Both the position numbers and the translations under genes were made by a program. The notes under the pieces were generated by a model. The model was given only the letters and a program-made list of their open reading frames with translations. It was not told the origin of the DNA and made no database searches. Below are positions 25,723 to 33,229 of a DNA stretch of 64,000 nucleotides, piece by piece; position 1 is the first letter of the stretch; every line of letters begins with the position of its first letter. Origin of the DNA: Streptomyces sp. col6 (lineage in GTDB: Bacteria; Actinomycetota; Actinomycetes; Streptomycetales; Streptomycetaceae); NCBI RefSeq assembly GCF_008042035.1, contig NZ_RDBL01000002.1:621277-685276 (forward strand), given 5' to 3'.

Positions 25723-27549
25723 CTGTCGACCGCCATTCTCACAGGTGCTCCGCTGCCCGGATCGTCACTGGAGGACGATCTCCGGTCGCTGGGCTTCGAC
25801 GTCCGCGCAGCCGCCGACGTCACCGAAGCGGCCGGGCTGCTGGCCGCCGTCCCGGCGGCCGAGCGGGTCGCCCTTGTCGACCCCCGCTTCGTCGGCCACC
25901 GCCACGCCCTCCGGCTCGCCCTGACCGACCCCCGCTTCCCCGCGGCGGCCGTGCCCGGCGCCCTCACCGCACAGGCAGAGGCGCGCCCCGCCCTGGTGAG
26001 CGCCCTGCGCACCACGACCGACGCGGTCGGCGCCGGGGTGCCCGCCGCCGGCACCACCGCCACGGTCACCGACCGCACCGTGCCCGGCAGGCTCGCGGCG
26101 GCCATGGAGGCCGGGGGCACCCAGGTGCAGCGCCCCGAGCTGGGCTCGCTCGTCGCCACCGTGCCCACGGACGAGGCCGCCCGCGCCACCGCGCGCGCCG
26201 ACGTCGGGGCCGTGGACGACGAGGCGGTCCGGCTGCGCAGCGCGGTGAAGGCCCGCGACGGCTTCTTCACCACCCACTTCATCAGCCCGTACTCGCGCTA
26301 CATCGCCCGCTGGTGCGCGCGCCGGGGGCTCACACCGAACCAGGTCACCACCGCGTCCCTGCTCACCGCGCTGATAGCGGCCGGCTGCGCGGCCACCGGC
26401 ACCCGGGGCGGCTACGTCGCGGCGGGCGTCCTGCTCCTGTTCTCCTTCGTGCTGGACTGCACCGACGGGCAGCTCGCCCGCTACTCCCTGCAGTACTCCA
26501 CGATGGGCGCCTGGCTCGACGCCACCTTCGACCGCGCCAAGGAGTACGCCTACTACGCGGGCATCGCCCTCGGCGCGGCCCGCAACGGCGACGACGTCTG
26601 GGCCCTGGCCCTCGGCGCGATGGTCCTCCAGTCCTGCCGCCACATCATCGACTTCTCGTTCAACGAGGCCAACCACGACGCGGTGGCCAACTCCAGCCCC
26701 ACGGCCGCCCTCTCCGACAAGCTCGACAGCGTCGGCTGGACGGTCTGGCTGCGGCGGATGATCGTCCTCCCGATCGGTGAGCGCTGGGCGATGATCGCCG
26801 TACTCACCGCGTTCACCACCCCGCGCATCGTCTTCTACGCCCTGCTGATCGGCTGCGCCTTCGCCGCGTGCTACACCACGGCGGGCCGCCTCCTGCGCTC
26901 CCTGACCCGCAAGGCCCGGCGCACCGACCGCGCCGCCCGGGCCCTCGCGGACCTCGCCGACTCCGGCCCGATCGCCCAGCTGATCGCCGCCCGCGGCCCG
27001 AAGATCCCCGGCGCCTGGAGCGCCCCCGTGGTCGCCCTCGTCGGCACCGGCGCGCTGATCGCCGCCGCGCTCCAGCAGCCCTTCGGCAGCCGGCAGACGG
27101 TCATCGCCGCCGTCTTCTACGCGGTCTGCTCCGGCATAGCCGTGGCGCGCCCCCTCAAGGGCGCGCTCGACTGGCTCGTACCCCCGGTCTTCCGGGCCGC
27201 GGAGTACTGCACGATCCTGATCCTGGCCGCCCGCAGCGAGGTCGACGGGGCGCTCCCCGCGGCCTTCGGGCTGGTCTCGGCGGTCGCCTACCATCACTAC
27301 GACACGGTGTACCGCATCCGGGGCGGCACCGGCGCCCCGCCCCAGTGGCTGGTGCGCACGATCGGCGGACACGAGGGCCGGACCCTGGTCGTGGCCGTGC
27401 TCGCCGCCGCTCTCACCGGAGCCTCCGGCTTCACCACCGCGCTCACCGTGCTCGCTGTGGCCGTCGCGCTGATCGTGCTGGTGGAGTCCATCCGCTTCTG
27501 GGTGTCCTCCGGGGCGCCCGCCGTTCACGACGAAGGAGAAACCGCATGA
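25723..27549 (+). CDS. CDP-alcohol phosphotransferase with N-terminal domain (DUF5941-like C-terminus)
   Basis: The 608-aa protein has three parts. An N-terminal domain of about 175 residues (TAILTGAPLPGSSLEDDLR) looks like a degenerate nucleotidyltransferase fold. The CDP-alcohol phosphotransferase core has a complete motif from D245: DCTDGQLAR, then G, D and D in TMGAWLDATFD. A C-terminal membrane domain has several helices. The start appears to be CTG, as no standard start is available near the ribosome site. It transfers an alcohol phosphate from a CDP donor to an acceptor at the membrane. It is first gene of the cluster; the next overlaps by ATGA. Confidence 0.8.
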   Translation: MSTAILTGAPLPGSSLEDDLRSLGFDVRAAADVTEAAGLLAAVPAAERVALVDPRFVGHRHALRLALTDPRFPAAAVPGALTAQAEARPALVSALRTTTDAVGAGVPAAGTTATVTDRTVPGRLAAAMEAGGTQVQRPELGSLVATVPTDEAARATARADVGAVDDEAVRLRSAVKARDGFFTTHFISPYSRYIARWCARRGLTPNQVTTASLLTALIAAGCAATGTRGGYVAAGVLLLFSFVLDCTDGQLARYSLQYSTMGAWLDATFDRAKEYAYYAGIALGAARNGDDVWALALGAMVLQSCRHIIDFSFNEANHDAVANSSPTAALSDKLDSVGWTVWLRRMIVLPIGERWAMIAVLTAFTTPRIVFYALLIGCAFAACYTTAGRLLRSLTRKARRTDRAARALADLADSGPIAQLIAARGPKIPGAWSAPVVALVGTGALIAAALQQPFGSRQTVIAAVFYAVCSGIAVARPLKGALDWLVPPVFRAAEYCTILILAARSEVDGALPAAFGLVSAVAYHHYDTVYRIRGGTGAPPQWLVRTIGGHEGRTLVVAVLAAALTGASGFTTALTVLAVAVALIVLVESIRFWVSSGAPAVHDEGETA

Positions 27550-28283
27550 TCGGCCTCGTACTGGCAGCCGGCGCGGGACGGCGCCTGCGCCCCTACACCG
27601 ACACGCTGCCCAAGGCGCTCGTGCCGGTGGACGGCGACAAGACGGTCCTCGACCTCACGCTGGCCAACTTCGCCGAGATCGGGCTCACCGAGGTCGCGAT
27701 CGTCGTCGGCTACCGCAAGGAGGCCGTCTACGCCCGCAAGGAGGAGCTGGAGGCCACGTACGGCCTGAAGCTCACCCTCGTCGACAACGACAAGGCCGAG
27801 GAGTGGAACAACGCCTACTCCCTGTGGTGCGCCCGTGAGGAGCTGAAGCGCGGCGTGCTCCTCGCCAACGGCGACACCGTCCACCCGGTCTCCGTCGAGA
27901 AGACGCTCCTGGCCGCCCGCGGCAAGGGCCAGAAGATCATCCTCGCCCTCGACACGGTGAAGAACCTCGCTGACGAGGAGATGAAGGTCGTCGCCGAGGA
28001 CGGCAAGGGCGTCCGGCGGATCACCAAGCTGATGGACCCGGCCGAGGCCACCGGCGAGTACATCGGCGTCACCCTCATCGAGGCCGAGGCCGCCGAGGAG
28101 CTGGCCGACGCCCTGAAGGCCACCTTCGAGCGCGACCCGGACCTCTACTACGAGGACGGCTACCAGGAGCTCGTCAACCGCGGTTTCACCGTGGACGTCG
28201 CCCCCATCGGTGACGTGAGCTGGGTCGAGATCGACAACCACGACGACCTCGCGAAGGGCCGGGAGATCGCGTGCCGGTACTGA
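27546..28283 (+). CDS. LicC-like NTP transferase (phosphocholine/polyol-phosphate cytidylyltransferase type)
   Basis: The 245-aa protein is a single nucleotidyltransferase domain with the N-terminal NTP motif GLVLAAGAGRRLRPYT, the catalytic Lys in LPKALVPV, VVGYRKEAV, and the Asp pair in LANGDTV and the C-terminal WVEIDNHDDL. The fold fits enzymes that make CDP-choline, CDP-polyol or sugar nucleotides. GAAGGAG precedes the ATG. It overlaps the first phosphotransferase gene by 4 bases and the G1P dehydrogenase by 13. Here it may activate sn-glycerol-1-phosphate as a CDP derivative (inference). Confidence 0.85.
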   Translation: MIGLVLAAGAGRRLRPYTDTLPKALVPVDGDKTVLDLTLANFAEIGLTEVAIVVGYRKEAVYARKEELEATYGLKLTLVDNDKAEEWNNAYSLWCAREELKRGVLLANGDTVHPVSVEKTLLAARGKGQKIILALDTVKNLADEEMKVVAEDGKGVRRITKLMDPAEATGEYIGVTLIEAEAAEELADALKATFERDPDLYYEDGYQELVNRGFTVDVAPIGDVSWVEIDNHDDLAKGREIACRY

Positions 28284-29332
28284 CCCGACTCATCCCGTCC
28301 CCGGTCTTCGTCGACATCAGCCGGGGCGCCATGCACGACCTGGCCGGCCTCCTCGCCGACCAGCGGATCTCGGCCTCCGGCAAGCTCGCCATCGCGATCA
28401 GCGGCGGCTCGGGGCTGGCCCTGCGCGAGAAGCTGGCACCGGCGCTGCCGGGCGCCGACTGGTACTGCGTCGCGGGCGGCAACATCGACGCCGCGGTGCA
28501 GCTGGCCGACGACATCAAGGGCAAGCGCTACGACGCCGTGGTCGGCCTCGGCGGCGGCAAGATCATCGACGTGGCGAAGTACGCCGCGGCCCGGGTCGGC
28601 CTGCCGCTGGTCTCGGTCGCCACGAACCTCGCCCACGACGGACTCTGCTCGCCCGTCGCCACCCTGGACAACGACAACGGCCGGGGCTCCTACGGCGTCC
28701 CCATGCCCATCGCCATGGTGATCGACCTGTCGGTGATCCGCGAGGCCCCGGACCGCTTCGTACGGTCCGGCATCGGTGACGCGATCTCCAACATCTCCGC
28801 CATCGCCGACTGGGAGCTCTCGCACCAGGTCAACGGCGAGCAGATCGACGGACTGGCCGCCGCCATGGCCCGTACCGCCGGCGAGGCCGTGCTGCGCCAC
28901 CCCGGCACCGTCGCCGACGACGAGTTCCTCACCGTCCTCGCCGAGTCGCTGGTGCTCTCCGGCATCGCCATCTCGATCAGCGGAGACACCCGGCCCTCGT
29001 CCGGCGCCTGCCACGAGATCAGCCACGCCTTCGACCTGCTCTTCCCCAAGCGGGCCGCCAGCCACGGCGAGCAGGTCGGCCTCGGCGCCGCCTTCGCCAT
29101 GCACCTGCGCGGGGCCGTCGACGAGTCCGGCCTCTTCGCCGACGTACTGCGCCGGCACGGCCTTCCGGTCACGCCCGACGCGATCGGCTTCACCGTCGAC
29201 GAGTTCGTCGAGGCCGTCGAGTACGCCCCCCAGACCCGCCCGGGACGCTTCACGGTCCTGGAACACCTCAGCCTGTCCACCGACCAGATCAGGGACGCGT
29301 ACGCCGACTATGCCAAGACCATCAGTAGCTGA
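28271..29332 (+). CDS. sn-Glycerol-1-phosphate dehydrogenase, archaeal EgsA-like
   Basis: The 353-aa protein is of the Fe/Zn alcohol-dehydrogenase fold. It has GLGGGKIIDVAKYAA (residues 92-106), SVATNLAHDGLCSPVA (115-130) and SGIGDAISNISAIADWELSH (166-185). Metal-site residues are D170, H248 in RPSSGACHEISHAFD and H265 in SHGEQVG. The pattern GxGDxxSNxxAxxDWxL and RPxSGxxHxxSH is that of archaeal G1P dehydrogenase rather than glycerol dehydrogenase. It would reduce DHAP to sn-glycerol-1-phosphate. Start is a GTG inside the upstream gene; the next gene overlaps by 23 bases. Confidence 0.83.
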   Translation: MPVLTRLIPSPVFVDISRGAMHDLAGLLADQRISASGKLAIAISGGSGLALREKLAPALPGADWYCVAGGNIDAAVQLADDIKGKRYDAVVGLGGGKIIDVAKYAAARVGLPLVSVATNLAHDGLCSPVATLDNDNGRGSYGVPMPIAMVIDLSVIREAPDRFVRSGIGDAISNISAIADWELSHQVNGEQIDGLAAAMARTAGEAVLRHPGTVADDEFLTVLAESLVLSGIAISISGDTRPSSGACHEISHAFDLLFPKRAASHGEQVGLGAAFAMHLRGAVDESGLFADVLRRHGLPVTPDAIGFTVDEFVEAVEYAPQTRPGRFTVLEHLSLSTDQIRDAYADYAKTISS

Positions 29333-30089
29333 ACTCCGCCCGGTCGTTCACCCGCCGGGCGTCAAGGACCGGCGCAGCGGTGAGCACTGGGCGGGCCGGA
29401 TATACATGCGCGAGATCTCGCTGCGCATCGACCGGTACCTGGTGAACACGAAGGTCACGCCGAACCAGCTGACCTATCTGATGACCGTCGCCGGTGTGCT
29501 CGCCGCCCCGGCGCTGCTCGTGCCGGGCATCTGGGGCGCGGTGCTCGGTGTCGTCATGGTGCAGCTGTACCTGCTGCTCGACTGCGTCGACGGCGAGGTC
29601 GCGCGCTGGAAGAAGCAGTTCTCGCTCGGCGGCGTCTATCTGGACCGGGTCGGCGCCTACCTGTGCGACGCGGCCGTGCTCGTCGGCTTCGGCCTGCGCG
29701 CCGCCGACCTGTGGGGCACCGGACGCATCGACTGGCTGTGGGCCTTTCTCGGCACGCTCGCCGCGCTCGGCGCGATCCTGATCAAGGCCGAGACGGACCT
29801 CGTCGGCGTCGCCCGCCACCAGGGCGGTCTGCCGCCGGTCAAGGAGTCCGCCTCCGAGCCGCGCTCCTCCGGCATGGCCTTCGCCCGCCGGGCCGCCGGG
29901 GCGCTCAAGTTCCACCGGCTCATCCTGTGCGTCGAGGCGTCGCTGGTCATCCTGGTCGCGGCCGTCCTCGACGAGGTGCGGGACGACTTCTTCTTCAGCC
30001 GTCTCGCGGTCGCGGTCCTGGCCGGCATCGCCCTGCTGCAGACCCTGCTGCACCTTGTGTCGGTCCTGGCATCGAGCAGGCTGAAGTGA
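29310..30089 (+). CDS. CDP-alcohol phosphotransferase with altered active site
   Basis: The 259-aa membrane protein has a CDP-alcohol phosphotransferase motif at residues 91-116. D91, D94, G95, A98, R99 and D112 are in place (DCVDGEVAR, then GVYLD), but the last Asp, expected at 116, is Ala (DRVGA). This Asp is thought to act as general base in the family. About six hydrophobic helices are visible. The start ATG lies within the dehydrogenase gene. The protein may use a different base or a different donor, or form a complex with the first phosphotransferase (inference). Confidence 0.82.
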   Translation: MPRPSVAELRPVVHPPGVKDRRSGEHWAGRIYMREISLRIDRYLVNTKVTPNQLTYLMTVAGVLAAPALLVPGIWGAVLGVVMVQLYLLLDCVDGEVARWKKQFSLGGVYLDRVGAYLCDAAVLVGFGLRAADLWGTGRIDWLWAFLGTLAALGAILIKAETDLVGVARHQGGLPPVKESASEPRSSGMAFARRAAGALKFHRLILCVEASLVILVAAVLDEVRDDFFFSRLAVAVLAGIALLQTLLHLVSVLASSRLK

Positions 30090-30970
30090 GCACACCCATG
30101 AAACTCGGCGCGGTCATCATCACCATGGGCAACCGCCCGGCCGAGCTGCGCGCCCTGCTCGATTCGGTCGCCGCCCAGGAGGGCGACCGGATCGAGGTGG
30201 TCGTCGTCGGCAACGGCTCGCCCGTCCCCGACGTACCCCCGGGCGTGCGGACCGTCGAGCTGCCCGAGAACCTCGGCATCCCCGGCGGCCGAAACGTCGG
30301 CATCGAGGCCTTCGGGCCCTCCGGCGCCGACGTGGACGCCCTGCTCTTCCTCGACGACGACGGGCTGCTGCCCCTCACCGACACCGCGGAGCTGTGCCGG
30401 AAGGCGTTCGCCGAGGACCCCCGGCTGGGCATCATCAGCTTCCGCATCGCGGACCCCGAGACCGGGGTCACCCAGCGCCGCCACGTGCCGCGGCTGCGCG
30501 CCGCCGATCCGATGCGTTCGTCCCGCGTGACGACGTTCCTCGGCGGCGCCAACGCGGTGCGCACCCGGGTCCTCGCCGAGGTCGGCCCGCTGCCGGGCGA
30601 CTTCTTCTACGCGCACGAGGAGACCGACCTCGCCTGGCGGGCGCTGGACGCCGGCTGGCTGATCGACTACCGCGCGGACATGGTGCTGCACCACCCCGCC
30701 ACGGCCCCGTCCCGCCATGCCGTCTACCACCGCATGGTGGCGCGCAACCGCGTCTGGCTGGCCCGGCGCAACCTCCCCGCGCCCCTCGTCCCGGTGTACC
30801 TCGGGGTGTGGATGCTGCTGACCCTGCTGCGCAGGCCGTCCGGCGAGGCGCTGAAGGCCTGGTTCGGCGGTTTCCGGGAGGGCTGGCGGACGCCGTGCGG
30901 ACCGCGCCGCCCGATGAAGTGGCGTACGGTGTGGCGCCTGACCAGGCTGGGCCGCCCTCCGGTCATCTGA
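30086..30970 (+). CDS. Family 2 glycosyltransferase
   Basis: The 294-aa protein is a GT-A fold transferase: N-terminal GAVIITMGNRPAELRALLDS, NLGIPGGRNVGIEA, the DxD-type LLFLDDDG, and the acceptor-site motif HEETDLAWRALDAGW typical of rhamnosyl/galactofuranosyl-type GT2 enzymes. The GTG overlaps the stop of the preceding gene (GTGA); an ATG at 30098 is an alternative. It likely adds a sugar to the lipid-linked or polymer intermediate made by this cluster. A stem-loop follows 4 bases after the stop. Confidence 0.87.
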   Translation: MSTPMKLGAVIITMGNRPAELRALLDSVAAQEGDRIEVVVVGNGSPVPDVPPGVRTVELPENLGIPGGRNVGIEAFGPSGADVDALLFLDDDGLLPLTDTAELCRKAFAEDPRLGIISFRIADPETGVTQRRHVPRLRAADPMRSSRVTTFLGGANAVRTRVLAEVGPLPGDFFYAHEETDLAWRALDAGWLIDYRADMVLHHPATAPSRHAVYHRMVARNRVWLARRNLPAPLVPVYLGVWMLLTLLRRPSGEALKAWFGGFREGWRTPCGPRRPMKWRTVWRLTRLGRPPVI

Positions 30971-30973
30971 GAG

Positions 30974-31004
30974 GCTCCCCTCTGGGAGCATGAGGCGTAT
31001 TTTT
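30974..31004 (+). terminator. Stem-loop with T-run
   Basis: GCTCCC and GGGAGC close a CTCT loop (30974-30989), followed by a short T-rich stretch near 31000. It may attenuate transcription between the biosynthetic genes and the ABC exporter genes. Confidence 0.55.
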
Positions 31005-31076
31005 CTTGTCGGGACCTGTCCGCCCTGAGCCGCGCCCGCGACTGGCTGCGCATTTTGAATACGAGAGTTTCTTCTG

Positions 31077-32006
31077 GTGAGTGACACAACCCATGGTGGC
31101 GCGGTTGCGGTAAGCAGCCCGCCGTCAGCCGACGACGGCCTGAGCGCGGCCGAGCTGGCCGCGAAGTACGGCCTTGCGGTCAGCGGTGCCCGGCCCGGAC
31201 TCCTCGAGTACGTGCGCCAGCTCCGAGGGCGACGCCATTTCATCCTGGCGTTCTCCCGGGCCAAGCTGACCGCCCAGTACAGCCAGGCGAAGCTGGGCCA
31301 GCTGTGGCAGGTGGCGACCCCGCTCCTGAACGCCGCGGTCTACTTCCTCATCTTCGGGCTGATCCTGGGCACGAAGAAGGGCATCCCGCAGGAGGTGTTC
31401 ATCCCGTTCCTGGTGACCGGGGTGTTCGTCTTCACCTTCACCCAGAGTTCCGTGATGGCCGGCGTGCGCGCGATCTCCGGCAACCTCGGCCTGGTCAGGG
31501 CGCTGCACTTCCCCCGTGCCTCGCTGCCCATCTCCTTCTCGCTCCAGCAGCTCCAGCAGCTGCTGTACTCGATGATCGTGCTGATCGCGGTCACGGTCGG
31601 CTTCGGCAGCTATCCCCGGCTGTCGTGGCTGCTGGTGATCCCCGCCCTGACCATGCAGTTCTTCTTCAACACCGGACTGGCGCTCGCCATGGCGAGGATG
31701 GGGGCCAAGACCCCCGACCTGGCCCAGCTGATGCCGTTCGTGATGCGTACGTGGATGTACGCGTCCGGGGTCATGTTCTCCATCCCGGTGATGCTCGCGG
31801 ACAAGCCGGCCTGGATCACCGATGTGCTCCAGTACAACCCGGCGGCCATCTACATGGACCTGGTCAGGTTCGCCCTGATCGACGGATACGGCTCCGAGAA
31901 CCTGCCCGAGCATGTGTGGGTGGTCGCCCTCGCCTGGTCGGTCGTGGTGGGCATCGTGGGCTTCGTGTACTTCTGGAAGGCAGAGGAACGGTACGGCCGT
32001 GGCTGA
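31077..32006 (+). CDS. ABC-2 permease for polysaccharide/teichoic acid export (TagG-like)
   Basis: The 309-aa protein has an N-terminal cytosolic segment and six transmembrane helices, with the family pattern LTAQYSQAKLGQLWQVATPLLN and LIFGLILGTK, and the C-terminal YNPAAIYMDLVRFALIDG. This layout is that of TagG/Wzm permeases that flip lipid-linked polymers or sugar lipids. GTG at 31077 is the start. It overlaps the ATPase gene by 8 bases. Substrate is inferred to be the product of the upstream cluster. Confidence 0.9.
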   Translation: MSDTTHGGAVAVSSPPSADDGLSAAELAAKYGLAVSGARPGLLEYVRQLRGRRHFILAFSRAKLTAQYSQAKLGQLWQVATPLLNAAVYFLIFGLILGTKKGIPQEVFIPFLVTGVFVFTFTQSSVMAGVRAISGNLGLVRALHFPRASLPISFSLQQLQQLLYSMIVLIAVTVGFGSYPRLSWLLVIPALTMQFFFNTGLALAMARMGAKTPDLAQLMPFVMRTWMYASGVMFSIPVMLADKPAWITDVLQYNPAAIYMDLVRFALIDGYGSENLPEHVWVVALAWSVVVGIVGFVYFWKAEERYGRG

Positions 32007-32784
32007 CGACAACACCGCAGGGCGCGTCCCCACCGTGATCGCCGACGACGTGCACATCGTGTACCGGGTCAACGGCGGCGGTGGTGGCAGGGGCAGCGCC
32101 ACCGCGGCACTGAGCCGGATCCTGCGCCGCGACAAGCGCGAGGAGCGCGGGGTGCGCAAGGTGCACGCCGTGCGCGGCGTCACCTTCACCGCCTACCGGG
32201 GCCAGGCGATCGGGCTCATCGGGACGAACGGCTCCGGCAAGTCGACCCTGCTGCGTGCCATCGCCGGTCTCCTGCCGACCGAGAGCGGCAGCGTCTACAC
32301 GGACGGGCAGCCCTCGCTGCTCGGCGTCAACGCCGCGCTGATGAGCGACCTGACCGGCGAGCGCAACGTCGTGCTCGGCGGTCTCGCGATGGGGATGAGC
32401 CGCGAGGAGATCCGCGAGCGCTACGACGACATCGTCGACTTCTCGGGCATCAACGAGAAGGGCGACTTCATCACCCTGCCGATGCGTACCTACTCGTCCG
32501 GTATGGCCGCCCGCCTCCGCTTCTCCATCGCGGCCGCCAAGAACCACGACGTCCTCATGATCGACGAGGCGCTGGCGACCGGTGACCGCAAGTTCCAGAT
32601 CCGCTCCGAGGCGCGGATCAGGGAGTTGCGCAAGGAGGCCGGGACGGTCTTCCTGGTGAGCCACAGCAACAAGTCGATCAGGGACACCTGCGACCGGGTG
32701 CTGTGGCTGGAGAAGGGCGAGTTGCTCATGGACGGCCCGACCGAGGAGGTCCTGCGGGCCTACGAGCGGGAGACCGGCAAGTAG
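31999..32784 (+). CDS. ABC exporter ATPase (TagH/Wzt-like)
   Basis: The 261-aa ATPase has Walker A LIGTNGSGKSTLL, the TagH-type signature YSSGMAARLRFS, Walker B DVLMIDEALATGD and the H-loop FLVSHSNKS. There is no long C-terminal polymer-binding domain, so any chain-length control is separate. A Gly-rich insert (VNGGGGGRGSATAALS) precedes the core. The GTG start is within the permease gene, so translation is coupled. A strong terminator follows. Confidence 0.9.
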   Translation: MADDNTAGRVPTVIADDVHIVYRVNGGGGGRGSATAALSRILRRDKREERGVRKVHAVRGVTFTAYRGQAIGLIGTNGSGKSTLLRAIAGLLPTESGSVYTDGQPSLLGVNAALMSDLTGERNVVLGGLAMGMSREEIRERYDDIVDFSGINEKGDFITLPMRTYSSGMAARLRFSIAAAKNHDVLMIDEALATGDRKFQIRSEARIRELRKEAGTVFLVSHSNKSIRDTCDRVLWLEKGELLMDGPTEEVLRAYERETGK

Positions 32785-32808
32785 GACGCACCCCGCGTCA
32801 CGCACGGG

Positions 32809-32840
32809 CGGCCCCCGCCGGACCCTTCCGGCGGGGGCCG
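32809..32840 (+). terminator. Strong stem-loop terminator after the exporter operon
   Basis: A perfect 13-bp stem (arm CGGCCCCCGCCGG) closes a 6-base loop 24 bases after the ATPase stop. Confidence 0.82.
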
Positions 32841-33225
32841 AGCCATGTCCGGACCACGGACCGGAGTGCGGGCATCCGCGCCTCGTCGTACGGCGTCCGC
32901 CGCGATCTCCTACCGCCGGATGACGTGAACGCGGCCCCGTGGGGGGAAAGTTGACGCGGGCTACGGGTCCGGGGCCGCACGGCCCGTACCCCGGCGTCCG
33001 GATGAACGTTGTACAACGTAAGCTGTACCGGTGCTGATTCGCCGCAAGTGGGGCGATACCGCCTGGGTGGACGGCCCGGAGCCGTCCTCGGCACTCGGGA
33101 GGGTGGGCGGCGTGTCCGGAATGGGATGTTTTGGGTCAGCAGTGTAGAACGGGAGATGTGACGGCTATGACGGAAGATCTCCAGCTCCGAGGTGCTCACG
33201 CCGTCCCCGCGCAGGGCGGTCCGCA
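32841..33225 (+). other. Leader region of the hopanoid operon
   Basis: This 385-bp stretch holds no large gene. It contains a 14-bp palindrome (33006-33019), a possible 38-codon frame from GTG 33031 to TAG 33147 without clear support, and a 20-codon ORF coupled to hpnC. The hopanoid promoter must lie here; its -35 and -10 are not convincing by eye. Confidence 0.6.
33006..33019. promoter_or_regulatory. 14-bp perfect palindrome ACGTTGTACAACGT
   Basis: The palindrome lies about 150-220 bases upstream of the first hopanoid genes, in an otherwise GC-rich region. It looks like a repressor operator (TetR- or MarR-sized) overlapping the likely promoter. No adjacent regulator is obvious other than the XRE-cupin gene at the far end of the operon. 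Confidence 0.5.
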
Positions 33226-33229
33226 GTGA
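33167..33229 (+). CDS. Possible 20-aa leader ORF coupled to hpnC
   Basis: ATG at 33167 follows GGGAG with 11 bases spacing and encodes a 20-residue peptide beginning MTEDLQLRGAH. Its TGA overlaps the GTG start of hpnC (GTGA), the same coupling used between later genes of the operon. It may be a leader peptide that feeds ribosomes to hpnC, or chance. No homologue is recognised. Confidence 0.35.
   Translation: MTEDLQLRGAHAVPAQGGPQ

Noticed and set aside
33031..33147. A 38-codon frame in the hopanoid leader beginning GTG CTG ATT
   Set aside because: It has no good ribosome site, no recognised motif and no coupling to hpnC. It was kept only as a remark on the leader region.
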